Of a DNA stretch of 64,000 nucleotides, positions 1 to 11,059 are shown one piece after another. Origin of the DNA: Ceratorhiza oryzae-sativae (lineage: Eukaryota > Basidiomycota > Agaricomycetes > Cantharellales > Ceratobasidiaceae); contig JARWMV010000234.1 of NCBI GenBank assembly GCA_030998015.1, positions 558,001-622,000 of the forward strand, given 5' to 3'. A model generated the notes under the pieces. It was not told the origin of the DNA. It was given only the letters and a program-made list of their open reading frames with translations, and did not search any database. The translations under genes and the position numbers were made by a program. Numbering within the stretch: the first letter of the stretch is position 1; each line of letters begins with the position of its first letter.

Positions 1-192
1 ACCGTTTCGAATGACAAGCGCAAATACCCTCGCGAAACTCGCAGCCACGTGACTGCTTGCTTTCAACTTGGTATCCTCACCACCTGGCGCTTGGTTTAGC
101 CAAACACTTCAACGACGAGTTGATCATATCTCCTCGACATTTAACGCCAGAACCACGCTGAGGAAAACCGATTCTTCCGCGAAACTCGCCCA

Positions 193-1713
193 ATGACAAC
201 TATGGCTCTCCCGAGTGGATCACACAAGCCCAGCAAGAAGCTGAAGCGGAAAAGGGATCTTGACGATTGGTTATCTCCAAAGCCAACACAAAAATTGTCC
301 ATTAAATCGAATTCTAACCAGAAAAATCCAACTAAAGCTCGAGAACGTGAATACATAGATCTATCCTTGGATAATTCCGACTCCGACGACTGTGTCCTGC
401 TATCTAGCTCGTCATCCCTAAGCACCTCTACAAAAAACAATGGTACTTCTCTTTTATCGCTGTTGAAAGACAACGGTAGTTCAAAACCGAAAATACGACG
501 CCTCCCACCACTGAGATTGGCAACTCCGGCATTGGTGTCGCGGCATACCCCACTGACCATGCATCCTTCAATTCTACCTATGGAACTCTCCTGTCAACTG
601 TACCAGGCTATGATAAAAGCGTCGGAAGACTGGTCCCGTAATAAGTGGTGGATGGTGGATAAACTAGTCGAATCGCCTCATACGACCTCATTCTATGCGC
701 GGCGTGGTAGTGAAGAGGATTACGACTGGAATGAAGCGGCACAGTATTGGTTAGTTTTGACTGATATTTGATCACTCTGTTTGCTTAAAAATAGCTAAAG
801 GTATAATGGGCGCCCGACAGCACCACCACGACCATTCTTACCAGAAATGGAAGAAGCCTGCAAGTACATCGAAAGAGTAGTCAACGAGGCTATTTCACAA
901 CGACCGAGATATCCACTAGAGTGGGCTGGTTCGTCCGAAAAGGGTGAGATTCCTCAGTGGCGACCGAATGTTGCCGCGGCAAACTGCTATCGTGGTGCGA
1001 AGGAAGGGGTTGGTTACCATTCAGATCAAATGACTTGTGAGTAGTCCCTCGTTCATCGGGGTACCACAAACTCACAACAAATAGATCTTGGTCCATACCC
1101 AACTATAGCATCCTTATCGCTTGGTAAACCATGAATTGGTCTCGCTGAATCGGGCTGTGCTTACACCAATGCAGGAGCCACACGTGAGTTCAGGCTACGA
1201 GAGGTGATTCCTAAACACGATTTAGAACACCGTCAAGCACGTACTTATATAGTCCCTCTACCTCACAACTCGGTTAGTATTTTTGTCTCGTGTGTGTGAA
1301 ACCCGCCAGTATTCATTGATTCACAGTTGGTCATCATGCATCCTCCCTGTCAGGAACGGTTCAAGCATACGATCCCTTCACAATCAGCCATCGACATGTT
1401 TCATCCTCAATTCCCACCTGGTGCTGAGCCTTCCAACACGCGTATTAATATCACCTTCCGTTTCTACCGCCCTGATTTCCGACCCGATGCAACCCCGCGA
1501 TGTGCTTGTGGGACACCATGCGTACTGCGCGCCGATATGAAAGGCACATTCAAGCCGCGAAATAAGACTTCCCTGGAGAAGAATGACATCAAATACATGT
1601 GGCAATGCTATAGTGGTGCACAATCCGAGGGTCAAGGTTGTGGGCACTGGAGCCTAATGGACATCCAGCAAGAAGGTCGCGGGCCAGTGGTTGGAAACGG
1701 AGGGGCAGGATAA
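193..1713 (+). CDS. AlkB-type 2OG-Fe(II) dioxygenase with C-terminal GRF zinc finger
   Basis: Probable nucleic-acid demethylase of the ALKBH2/ALKBH3 type, which oxidatively removes alkyl groups from DNA or RNA bases in the nucleus. Five exons keep one frame (193-749, 801-1036, 1085-1123, 1175-1272, 1327-1713) and give about 438 aa. The N-terminal 130 residues are basic and Ser-rich, probably disordered. The dioxygenase core has GYHSDQ (first His and Asp of the iron site), SLGATREFRLR, a distal His in VIMHPPCQ, and RINITFRFYRP with the 2-oxoglutarate-binding Arg. After it comes a GRF-type finger: CACGTPC, then a Trp-Gln-Cys and a final Cys-Gly-His-Trp. GRF fingers bind single-stranded DNA in APE2, TOP3A and NEIL3, so this tail probably guides the enzyme to damaged single strands. 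Exon joins were chosen to preserve the SLGAT motif. Class is confident; the exact substrate is not. Confidence 0.85.
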
Positions 1714-1831
1714 GAGAGTGATATTACACCGCGTTGTTATGTTGTTATAATAACACCTAAAGGAACTACAAGAACTACAAGAAGCAGGCAAGAATGCCAC
1801 ACTAGGTGAAAGCATCAGGAGATACTTAAGT

Positions 1832-2545
1832 TCAATCAGAACCGGAATCAGAAGCGAGATCCTCCTTCACAGCAGCAGTGAGATCTTCTTTCTCAGCAGC
1901 GGCTGATGCATCTTTGCTGCCCGCGACAGTCGCATTGATGTTTATCATCACAGTAACCGTTTCCTCATCTGCATCTCCAATCCTTAACATGCAATCGTCA
2001 GGAAGGAAAGTGGCAGTCGAAAAGGTGAATCATGACATACGGGATGGTAAGGCGCCTTGAACCCTTCCATCCATAGCTTCCAGTAGCGAAAATAGATGGT
2101 TGCAAGGCAATTGATGCGATAAACCCGGTGTCGGAGGAAGACGGCTCGGCGGGAACCTCAGACTCCTCTGTCGACTCGGGGAGTTTCGGAGGTGTCTGAG
2201 TAAGGTTGACGTGCAAAGGCAGCGCCTTGGCTTTGAAGTCTTCCCCGGAAAGCGTAACCTATACCAGCCCGTGACATCAGCGCACAGGGCTCTTGCCGAC
2301 GTCTGAAACACAACCCACCTTGGCTTTGGCCTTGCCAGCTGACTTGGGTGCCGCCTTGGTCTTTGACGTGGCGCCTTTGTCTTGGACGCTGGCTTTTCAG
2401 ACGCTTTGGATTTAGAGGCCGGTTTCCCGGAAGTCTTGGATGCTGGTTTCTTGCTCGTCGCTGCGTCCTTAGAATTGACCTTGGCGGACTTCGCAGCGCG
2501 AGGAGACGCGTTAGTACTCTCGCTTGCACGTTTAGTGCCGGCCAT
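1832..2545 (-). CDS. small Lys/Ala-rich protein with conserved GSYGWKGSRRLTI core, frame broken once
   Basis: Unrecognised small protein, probably conserved in basidiomycetes. Reading leftward from ATG at 2545, the first 55 residues are rich in Lys, Ala, Ser and Pro, like a nuclear tail. The frame then must shift by one base near 2370-2385 to keep the same Lys/Ala composition (GATSKTKAAPKSAGKAKAK). An intron near 2230-2318 leads into ALPLHVNLTQTPPKLPES and GSYGWKGSRRLTI. A second intron (1983-2040) leads into ETVTVMININATVAGSKD and an acidic end (SDSGSD, stop 1832-1834). The join after LTI restores a continuous beta-strand-like segment. No catalytic motif is visible. The break is either a base lost in the assembly or a real mutation. 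I do not assign a function. Confidence 0.55.
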
Positions 2546-2792
2546 TCTACAAATATGAGCGCAGAGTCTGTTGTCGGGGGTATGGTAGGACTTTGAACAA
2601 TCTCTGTCGTGTCGTTACGGTGAGGCTTCACAACAACGCGCTTTGCTGGTTTGGTATGATCACGTGCACTACCTCATTTACTAGATAAGGCAACTTGGGT
2701 TTATGCAACGCCAGATTGACGATGCGCGGTATCTTGGATTCAAGTACAAACATTGCATCCACGGGGATAGCTTGCGCTGGTGGTGTACTCAG

Positions 2793-2808
2793 ATTATTAT
2801 TATTATTA
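2793..2808. repeat. short (ATT)n run
   Basis: Five tandem ATT units, non-coding. Confidence 0.7.
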
Positions 2809-3041
2809 GATTTCCGCCGGTGGCCGAGATGACTCAACTCCCGAAATCGCCCCGTTTTGATACGTAGTTAGCTTTGTATGCCACTGTTGCATTTTATCTC
2901 ATGGGAGAGAACGGGTTCAAATGCTCTCCGTTCCGACCCAGCGTATGAGATTATTGCGACTACATTGTTTACATTGCCTGTGATCACACGGTGCGGCCCA
3001 GCTTTGATTACTCTTATGCCGTGCCAGGGTCACCCACGGCG

Positions 3042-3049
3042 TATAAAAG
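3042..3049 (+). promoter_or_regulatory. TATA box of the ADP/ATP carrier gene
   Basis: TATAAAAG lies about 105 bases upstream of the proposed ATG at 3154, at a spacing that leaves room for a short 5' leader. A strong TATA box fits a highly expressed carrier gene. Confidence 0.5.
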
Positions 3050-3153
3050 TAGCGTCACTGTGCGACTATTCAGTACACGATTAAGCCACCGCTCAGTTTC
3101 ATATTCTCAACACGACGGACATTGTTAAGCGTACCAACAATCCCCAGAACTTT

Positions 3154-4364
3154 ATGTGTAGGTGTTTGCTGCAGGTTTGTCATTATCCATTCCTGATGTC
3201 CCTCTTCAAGTCAACTTTATGATGGGCGGAGTGTCTGCTGTGAGCTCGTAAAGAGATCTATCTAACCGATGACATATTAACAGTTGTCTTAGGCGATTTC
3301 AAAGACTGCCACTGCTCCTATCGAGCGTGTCAAGGTACCGCTACATTTCAGACTCATCAAATCGTGGTCGAACCACTAATTCCCATTAGCTACTCGTTCA
3401 GAACCAAGATGAGATGATCAAGAGCGGACGCTTGAAAGACCCCTATAAAGGTGTCATTGATTGCTTTCGGCGCACCTATGCCGAAGAAGGGCTGCGTGCT
3501 TTTTGGCGCAGCAATAATATCAACGTAATTCGCTATTTCCCAACTCAGGCCTTGAACTTCTCATTTAGTGAGTACCGAGAGTGCGTGTACCCACTGATCT
3601 TCCGCTAACCACACCAAGAGGATTACTTTAAAGCTATGTTTGGATTCAAGAGAGAGGAAAACTGGTGGAAGTGGTTCGGGGGGAATATCGCCTCTGGAGC
3701 CGCGGCCGGAGCCTCATCCAGTGTCTTTGTTTATTCACTTGATTTTGCTCGCACCCGCCTGGCCAGCGACGCTAGGTCAAACAAGGGTGGGGAGCGCCAA
3801 TTCGACGGGATTATCGATGTGTATCGCAAAACACTGAAATCGGACGGTATTGCTGGACTCTACCGCGGGTTTGTTCCTTCTATCGTTGGTATCGTCGTGT
3901 ATCGTGGACTTTACTTTGGCCTCTACGATTCCCTCAGTACGCTCGCACTTTTTGTTGGCGCATTGACGCTCTGATCTAGTGTTTTAGAACCTATGTGCTT
4001 ATTGGACCGCTTCAGGGCTCTTTCCTCGCATCGTTCATCCTTGGGTGGTGTGTCACTACCGCTGCTAGCTCAGCTGCTTACCCGCTGGACACGATTCGGT
4101 GGGTGCTCTACAGATGAAACCATATTTTACAATCTCATCGTTTCACTTTAGCCGCCGCATGATGATGACGTCGGGAACTTCAGTTCATTACAAGTCGATG
4201 TTCGATGCTGGGACCCAAATTCTAACCAAAGAAGGGCCCAGTCCTTGTTCAAGGGTATGGGTGCAAACATATTTCGTGGCGTTGCCTCGGCGGGGGTACT
4301 GGCTTTGTATGACAAGTTCCAGCAGATTGCATTCGGCAAGGTCTATGCCGCCGGTTCCGGCTAG
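3154..4364 (+). CDS. AAC: mitochondrial ADP/ATP carrier (two apparent frameshifts)
   Basis: Inner-membrane carrier exchanging cytosolic ADP for matrix ATP. Exons spell [34 protein letters not shown], the second repeat ([12 protein letters not shown]) and the third (YPLDTIRRRMMM). The RRRMMM signature is complete and specific to ADP/ATP carriers; it is assembled across an intron (CG, then CCGCCGC at about 4151). The first exon appears to be only ATG plus one base, so the start is uncertain. Two places do not read through: near 3993 after LYDSLKP, and at 4240/4241 where GPKSLFKG needs one more A. Both look like one missing base. Either the sequence has small errors or this is a young pseudogene beside another intact copy; the otherwise perfect conservation favours errors. 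Confidence 0.85.
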
Positions 4365-4472
4365 TGTGTTTCAGATGACCAGCCCAATAACTGGAGAGTT
4401 TGTTCGCGCTTGTCTCTAGGACGGCTGTCTATACAAATACATGATAATACATGTTTGGTTTATGAGCTCTGT

Positions 4473-5198
4473 CTATGCGCTCTTCGTTCTGCCTCCCTTC
4501 TTGTTGGCCTTGCGCGGTCTTCGGGTGCTCTTCTCCTTCTTGATCGCTCGGTTTCTCGTGATCGCATCGTGGAGTTGGGTGATGAATACGGCTGAATCAA
4601 TATCGGCAGATGGAAACGCTGCATCATCGCGCAGGTGCAAAAGAATGGGCGCCTCGAGTAGCGAGCCAACTGATCGCTCGTCAAAAGCGCGCTTTCTTCG
4701 GCGGAGATCAATGCGTGAGTTTATGAATCCGTTACTAGAGTATGTGGGTATAGCCGAGTATTGGGAAGCTTCTGGCAAGAACACGACAGTATTTGGCAGA
4801 GTAGTGTTGAGCCCATGCAATTTTAGAGGGCTCTCGAGCCAGGCACCTCCAATTGATGTGCGATGGGCGTTCGAGACGAACATTTGCCACAGGCCCTTTG
4901 GATTAATCCAAGGAAGCGAACGAGTAAATGCCGAAGTTGAGGTCGCAAAGTGTGACATATATTCACTATGGATCGAGTTGCTTTGGTAAGAGAGTAATGG
5001 AGAGCGCAAGGTGTGATGAACGAGTTGCGTAGCAGGAGCCACACGGTCATAGAGCCAAGAGGGTGGTGGTACAATGTCGAGGACAGCGAACGTTGCGTAA
5101 AGGAGTGTCGGAATTAGTAGGCAGGGTATAAGACGAACGAGCCTCATGCTGACAGAAGTTCTGTGGAAAGTCACTGTGGTGGTTGGATGCAAGCCCAT
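4473..5198 (-). CDS. hypothetical protein with N-terminal membrane anchor
   Basis: Uninterrupted 241-codon frame on the minus strand, convergent with the ADP/ATP carrier gene and ending about 110 bases from it. Residues about 19-43 (RLVRLIPCLLIPTLLYATF) form one hydrophobic segment fitting a signal anchor or mitochondrial membrane anchor. The C-terminus is strongly basic (KKEKSTRRPRKANKKGG). I recognise no domain. The second Met (MRLVRL) is an alternative start that places the hydrophobic segment nearer the N-terminus. The real-gene call rests on length and composition only. Confidence 0.5.
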   Translation of the reverse strand: MGLHPTTTVTFHRTSVSMRLVRLIPCLLIPTLLYATFAVLDIVPPPSWLYDRVAPATQLVHHTLRSPLLSYQSNSIHSEYMSHFATSTSAFTRSLPWINPKGLWQMFVSNAHRTSIGGAWLESPLKLHGLNTTLPNTVVFLPEASQYSAIPTYSSNGFINSRIDLRRRKRAFDERSVGSLLEAPILLHLRDDAAFPSADIDSAVFITQLHDAITRNRAIKKEKSTRRPRKANKKGGRTKSA

Positions 5199-5472
5199 AA
5201 CACGAAGCCCCTATTACCAAAACAGCACAGAGGGGCCAGCGGTTGCTGACAAATACACTATTTGGACAGCGAAACTATAAATATGAACATAATAGACAAT
5301 TTACAGGAAATTAAAAGACTATAGTTAGAAGTGTCCCGCGCTTGCTGGCTAAAATGTCATCCATAGCTCATTCGACCATGGTCTCCCCAGCTGACCCTAA
5401 TCTCAGCTTTGCCTTTTTCCACCTATTTGACAGTCAGACCGCGATACTGTGAACTCCACTCGCTGTGGCCAC

Positions 5473-6844
5473 TCACTCAATAAAATCATCGAGAAGAGAG
5501 GGCCAGGCAGCTTCCTCTTCGTCACACCCCTGCAGGTCAGGCTGCACTGTCTTGCAGAATTCTAGCGTCTGATAATACCAGTCAATCACCAGCTACATAG
5601 TGTCCTAGAAAAACCCTCACCATGGTCCAAATATCTTTCGTCACCGCTTTGTAAGTCCCCTTTTCCTGAAAGATTATTAGCACACTGGCTGAGTAGTAGC
5701 ACAAAACTCTTACTGATATGAACGTGACAAGCTCGGTGGCAATTGGATATTTTGGCGCTAGGACTGCGGTCCAAAATGCAGTTGCCGTCTAGGGTTCTAT
5801 AAGTAAGGCGATTTGGTTGGTATTGAGTTGGTGACCGACCTCCATGTCAATGTTACGAGACTGCGGAGGTTTGACAAGCGTAAAACAGAATGCATAAAAG
5901 TTGGAGTATGCAGACTCCGCGTTATGCTGGTAAGACCGAAACAGGGTGCGATCGTATGGGTCGGCACCGTTTGCACCATTACTGAGGGACATGCGAGCTG
6001 CTGGCAAAATGAATGATTAAATATTGATTCTGGGATGCTGCATGAAGCAATAGCCTACCTTTCTCGGAGATACTGCACTCGAAGAAGAGGGAGTTCAGGT
6101 CCGAAGCCATCAAGCCAACTTTTTGCGGGGTATCGACCCTTGTATAAATTTTAGGAAATGTTATCAATGCACGACCATGTACTTACTTGAGTTTCGCGAA
6201 CGAGTCTGTAAATTCGCTCCGGGTGATGCTACCAAGTGTTTTGGCGTTCACTGACCATGCGACGAGTAAAGGCAGAGCGCCCTCCATGGACATTGAGGCG
6301 TCGGCACAAAGCTTCTCCAGCCCCTCCCCTATCAAAGTGTCGTTAGCCTCTGGGAAAGCCAAGACAGGGCCGCGCTGACCTCCAATCACATTGTTGTCAT
6401 CGTCATCCATGTAGCGGTCGAACATCGCCTGGAGCCCTTCGAGCGTGAACGAGTTTGGATCGAGTCCATCAGCCGCCGTGGGCTGGCTATAATACCAGGC
6501 ATCAATACCGAGTTTAAACCACAATTGCTTCAACGTAGCTGCTAATTGGCAGAGTTTCGGTTGCAAGGCAATGAGCAGCCAACACCTGTGAAATGGACAT
6601 TCACTTACCAGACCATCTGCCATTCCTGTTCCATCCAGTGTGACGAGAGATATACTCACGTCTTTTCATGCTTGGATGCCTTCTTGGGTGTCGTCTTGGC
6701 CGCTTTCGCAGGTGGTGCCTCCTTGGCGCCACCACGACGCGATTTTGTTGTCCGCTCAGCCGCTGCTTCGGTTGCTTTGCGCTGGATCAGAGCTCAACGG
6801 GTCAATTTGGGGACGGTTCTGAGCTCGCTTGCCTTTGGGGGCAT
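5473..6844 (-). CDS. DCN1: DCN1-like neddylation co-E3 (PONY domain)
   Basis: Scaffold-type E3 that helps Ubc12 transfer Nedd8 to cullins, activating cullin-RING ligases. The first exon is just ATG-CCC-CCA-AAG (6833-6844), joined across an intron with a GC donor (6782-6832) to RKATEAAAER, giving the MPPKRK start common in this family. A basic Ala/Lys linker precedes the PONY domain: GLEKLCADASM, PLLVAWSVNAKTLGSITRSEF, then FYAFCFTLVKPPQSRNIDME, VLAPKYPIATELVTFI, and GTYKAVTKDIWTM in later exons. The acidic end DDFIE precedes stop 5473-5475. The Asp/Glu/Ala patch that contacts the cullin WHB domain sits in the last two exons. Several introns inside the 3' half were placed only approximately. 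The neighbour on the right (CIA2) is divergent, sharing a spacer of about 110 bases. Confidence 0.8.
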
Positions 6845-6958
6845 GTCGGCCTTGGTGTGGGGGATACGACAAGCGCAAGTGAGCTGTGGCTTGCCACACC
6901 GCGAGGGTCAGGAGAGACGCGCCTTCAGGCGACCCTGAAGTGCTGAGAGGAGCCGATC

Positions 6959-7767
6959 ATGTCAGCAGCCCAAACAGCCGGAACGCCGAAACCACAAAAC
7001 CTACGACCACCGACACTCGAGTGTCCAATGTCCGAGAAAATCAACGCAAACCCAGCGGTCTTTGCGCCGTCCAAGACAACCACCCGAAAAGGTTCAAAGA
7101 CATCGAGGTACCTTTGGAGCGACGAGGGCGAATTTGCCGGTTCTCTCTCGCTGATTGGTGGAGAGCACCCACCGACATGGGTTCACAAGGATGCGGACAG
7201 CATGGATTTCGACGAGGAAGAAGAGGAGCCGATTGATGCCACAGAGATATTCGGTATGAAACTATACCCGATCGTATCCGTCCTCTGACCCCCAGCATAG
7301 ATTTACTGAGGTCGATCAATGATCCCGAACATCCGCTCACACTCGAACAACTCAAGGTTGTTTCGGCGGAACAGATCACGGTCTCTCCAAACCATGTACT
7401 GGTCAAGTTCACACCAACCATTCCCCACTGCAGTATGGCAACTCTGATCGGTACGTCAAATCGGACATTTGCCACCACCACAATGTGTGAACCTTTTCAC
7501 TCATAGGGCTATCGATGCGAGTTCGCTTGTTGCGTAGCCTACCGACCCGCTACAAAGTCGATATCATGATCCAAGAGGGGACTCACCAAAGCGAGAATGC
7601 AGGTGGGATACTTGGCTTTGGTATTTATACGCATACTAAAAATAGTCACAGTAAATAAGCAACTCAACGACAAGGAGCGTGTAGCTGCTGCTTTGGAAAA
7701 CTCGCATCTTCTGGGGGTTGTCGAACAGTGTCTTTCGACTGCACATCAGCGCGGTTCCTACACATAA
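6959..7767 (+). CDS. CIA2: CIA2/MIP18-family cytosolic Fe-S assembly factor
   Basis: Component of the CIA targeting complex that delivers 4Fe-4S clusters to nuclear and cytosolic proteins such as DNA polymerases and helicases. Four exons (6959-7253, 7301-7450, 7507-7602, 7652-7767) sum exactly to 218 codons plus stop. The DUF59 core is plain: [47 protein letters not shown], and [20 protein letters not shown]. The reactive Cys of the family is in PHCSMAT. The N-terminal 95 residues are low-complexity with an acidic run (DEEEEEP). Length and motif order match Cia2/FAM96B. Confidence 0.93.
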
Positions 7768-7876
7768 TGTGCCCAGATCGCATCCACTTCTGCTGATGCA
7801 ATCTGTCTAGACTCCTTACTTTCTGTCTGTAGCGATAGATAATTCAATTGAACCTATTTGTAATTTTTAATATCCT

Positions 7877-8716
7877 CTATCTGTACACCCAAGATAACCG
7901 ATATGAGGAAAGCATGCGCATCGTGGTTAGGCGGGTCGAAAACACATCCTCCTTGGCTATCCTAAATACTCCTAATAGAATAACACCAATTCCCAGCAGG
8001 CTTGCGGTGGGTGACACGCGCCACGAAATGCCATTGTTCGATTCCGACCGTACCACGCCTACTTTCTTCAATAACCCAAGAATCGTACGCCACACGATTG
8101 GTGCACCATAGGTAGCGTGCATAATGCCAGCTCCAACTAGGACCGAGTACATTGCCCAGCTACGGAACGGCCAGTTATTGAGCCCAAAATGAACGAATGA
8201 GTAATCAAGCTCGCTCGGTGAGAGGGAGGAGACGGGTGGAGAGGGTGTCGAAGGAAGTAGTCGATGTGTTGCGATGTGAGGCGATAGCAAAAGGAGCAGT
8301 GGGTATCCCGTCAGCTGCATGGCATTCCTGGGCGTCATGGTACGGGTTTCTCTAGGCCGTTGCTCCTTAGAGTCGGTTGTGCCCTCCTTTTGGGTTACCC
8401 AGGCAACCTTTACAAGCCGTTTGGCCAGAGATGCCGCAACATGTAGAGTAATAGGAGCATATACTAGCAATGCCTCCTGAGGGACCCCATGATAGTACTC
8501 ACGGCCTAAAAGCTGAGTAGATCGGGGTTAGTGGCTAGCATCACAGTAACTACTTTGACTTGCCATCACTTGGTTAGCCGCATTAATCCCCCCTATACTC
8601 GCCATAGCTGGTGCGGTCAAATGTATCAGCATGAATGTCGTAATGAATGGCGTTGAAAGATGCTGTGCGTATGTAACGCCGCTCATGAAAGAGAGCGATA
8701 GGCCCGGTGCGGCCAT
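7877..8716 (-). CDS. MCP1: MCP1-like mitochondrial membrane protein
   Basis: Multi-pass protein related to yeast Mcp1, an outer mitochondrial membrane protein tied to lipid homeostasis and ER-mitochondria contact bypass. Exon 1 (8564-8716) has TYAQHLSTPFITTFMLIHLTAPA; exon 2 (7877-8512) has LLGREYYHGVPQEALLVYAP, a second amphipathic/hydrophobic block (LTGYPLLLLLSPHIATHRL), SSLSPSELDYSFVHFGL and three more hydrophobic stretches. The intron between them is best read with a GC donor (GCAAGT, 8558-8563); a weaker GT donor six bases upstream also stays in frame, so the donor is not certain. Start ATG at 8716 was chosen because the upstream extension is not conserved-looking. Divergent from glutathione reductase. 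Confidence 0.7.
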
Positions 8717-9213
8717 ATTTCGTTCTGGTTTTACGGCTCTGGTGGCCGACTTCGAGCTGCACTCGACCACGTGAGAACGACAACTGAAACAAATGTTCCC
8801 CCAAAAAGGTCTATAAAAGTCGCCGATATTTAAGCACAAACGGCAGACAAATACACCGCATAGAGCCAGTATGGGTTAGTAACGGCGATTATGCCCGCGC
8901 CAGAAGCTCGCCTCAGTCAGCCCGGAGGAGACGATAACAGTGAAAGGGCTCGAGGCCGCGGGGATTGCGTTTGCTCGATTCCCACGATCGTCGATCCGGC
9001 TCACCTGGTCTATGCTCTGACAACATAAAAGCCCTCTAGCTCAACCTGGCGTTCTCATCTCTCCGTGTTCACGCAGGCCGTACTGTGCCTCGAACCGTAC
9101 AAACGAATACAGCAAACTTTCGCCTCGGCAACGTGAGTGCATCCCCCTGCGCTTGCGATGATACAACGAGCTTGACGGTTGTATTTTGGCAGCTTAATCG
9201 AACCCTAGCCACC
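8717..9213. promoter_or_regulatory. shared divergent promoter region of MCP1-like and glutathione reductase genes
   Basis: No coding gene. It holds a TATAAAAG at about 8812 on the plus strand, roughly 400 bases before the reductase ATG, and a possible 5' leader intron (GTGAGTGCA near 9133 to CCCTAG near 9207). An in-frame upstream extension of the reductase has no ATG, so a mitochondrial presequence form is not supported. Confidence 0.35.
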
Positions 9214-11059
9214 ATGCCTCCCGTCGACAAACCCAAGCAAGATCGCTACGACTACATCGTGATTGGGGGAGGGAGCGGGGGCTCTGGAACTAGCGTATGC
9301 TTGCTGTGCCTATTCTGCGAGATGCACCACTCACACTCGACATAGAGACGAGCTGCAAAATACGGAAAGAAAGTTGCATTGATTGAAGCGACGACAAAGC
9401 CAGGAGGGACCTGCGTCAACGTTGGTGAGTAACCCAGCGACATACTCGGCGCATATCTTTTTGACCGCCACCTAGGATGTGTACCCAAAAAGGTTCGTAT
9501 ATCAACCGAGTAAATGCAATGTCGCTCATGCATCCTCTAGATCATGTGGCATGCGGCAGATCTCTCTGAACGACTCCGCGCTGCTCCCGAGTACGGATTC
9601 GCCTCTGCCGTATCTGCCGGTCTGAACAACAAACCCGACTTTGACTGGGCAAACTTCAAACTCAAGCGGGACGCCTATATCAAAAAGCTCAACGGAATTT
9701 ACGATGCGAACTGGAATAGGGAGGGAATTGAACATATCCATGGTTATGCACGTCTTACAGGCCCCAAGTCAGTCGAAGTCACTGGTGCCGATGGCTTAAA
9801 GAAGGAGATCGAGGCGGACCAGATTTGCATTGCGGTGGGCGGTTATCCGATCATCCCGTCTGAGGAAAAAGTCCCTGGTGCATCCCTAGGCATTACTAGC
9901 GACGGGTTCTTTGAGCTCGATCACCTTCCTAAGAGGGTGGCTGTCGTTGGGGCTGGATACATTGCCGTCGAGCTGGCCGGCATATTGAATACTCTTGGTT
10001 CCGAAACCCATCTCCTTATCCGATACGACAGGTTCCTCCGCACATTTGACCCGCTTCTAGGGGACACTCTGGCCGACTGGATGGCTCACACCGGACTCAA
10101 CCTTCACAAGAGGACTCAAGTCCAGAAAGTCGAGGGTCAGTCCGGTGGGCCATTGACCTTACATCTCGACAACGGGAAGACTCTCGAGGTCGATACTTTA
10201 ATCTGGGCGATTGGTCGGCGATCATCGACCGACGACCTTGGATTAGACAAGGCGGGAGTAAAGCTTAATGAAAAGGGTGACATTATCGTCGACGAGTATC
10301 AGCAGACTAATGTGCCAAGCATTACCGCGATCGGCGATGTACAAGGCAAGGCCCTTCTTACACCTGTAGCAATCGCTGCTGGTCGTCGCTTGTCAAATCG
10401 GCTATTTGGTCCCCCAGAATTTAAGAATGACAAGCTCAGCTACGAAAACATCCCGACCGTGGTTTTCTCGTGAGTGAAGTCGCGTGGTTCGTTTGTGCAT
10501 GTAGCTCACCTTTCGTAGTCACCCAACAATCGGCACCGTAGGCTTGACGGAGCCTGAGGCGCGACAGAAGTATGGTGACCAAGTGAAAATATGTAAGGGC
10601 GTGGCACGTTTAGCTAGTTCGTAACTGATTGGTGCCCCCAACAGACAAGTCTTCATTCAAGGCTTTATATTACTCGATGATACCCGAGGGGCATAAAGAG
10701 CCAACCGCATACAAACTTGTTTGCGTGGGCCCAGAGGAGAAGGTTGTCGGTGTGCATATCATCGGCGTGGGCAGCGATGAGATTATGCAAGGTTTCGGCG
10801 TTGCCGTAAAGATGGGAGGTGAGTCGGTTGGATACGTGGTCTTGGGCTGGTGTGTTGAGTCGTATCATAGCCACGAAGAAAGACCTGGACGACACGGTCG
10901 CGATTCATCCCACGTAAGTTGTTGTCAGGTTGTTATACTATTCATAAATTGACGCATATATGATGTTTAGTTCTGCCGAGGGTAATTATCTAATATCTTT
11001 TTATCACGCTCAAACTCGTCTAACCAACCCTGCTTATAGAACTTGTTACTATGACTTAA
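9214..11059 (+). CDS. GLR1: glutathione reductase
   Basis: FAD enzyme reducing oxidised glutathione with NADPH. Nine exons sum to 475 codons plus stop, the usual length. FAD-binding GGGSGGSGT lies in exon 1; the redox-active disulfide [13 protein letters not shown] is split by an intron and completed by a 17-nt exon (9476-9492). The NADPH-binding [15 protein letters not shown], the FAD-contacting ITAIGDV, and the C-terminal dimer face with HPTSAEELVT (catalytic His) are all present. A second tiny exon, 11 nt (10971-10981), encodes part of SAEE. Every splice preserves phase. Start ATG 9214 is in a good context (CCACCATG); no obvious mitochondrial leader. All key residues are intact. Confidence 0.95.

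Larger units (their letters stand above)
2546..3153. other. intergenic region, no gene seen
   Basis: Divergent spacer between the small orphan gene and the ADP/ATP carrier gene. It holds a short (ATT)n run near 2793-2808 and a TATA box at 3042. The inverted repeat around a TTCAAAT loop near 2900-2925 resembles a T-arm, but no full tRNA fold was found. Confidence 0.5.

Noticed and set aside
2900..2925. T-arm-like inverted repeat with TTCAAAT loop, possible tRNA
   Set aside because: No acceptor stem, D-arm or A-box partner at the right distance.
9085..9213. N-terminal extension of glutathione reductase as a mitochondrial leader
   Set aside because: The extension has no ATG and is not Arg-rich; it also contains likely intron signals.
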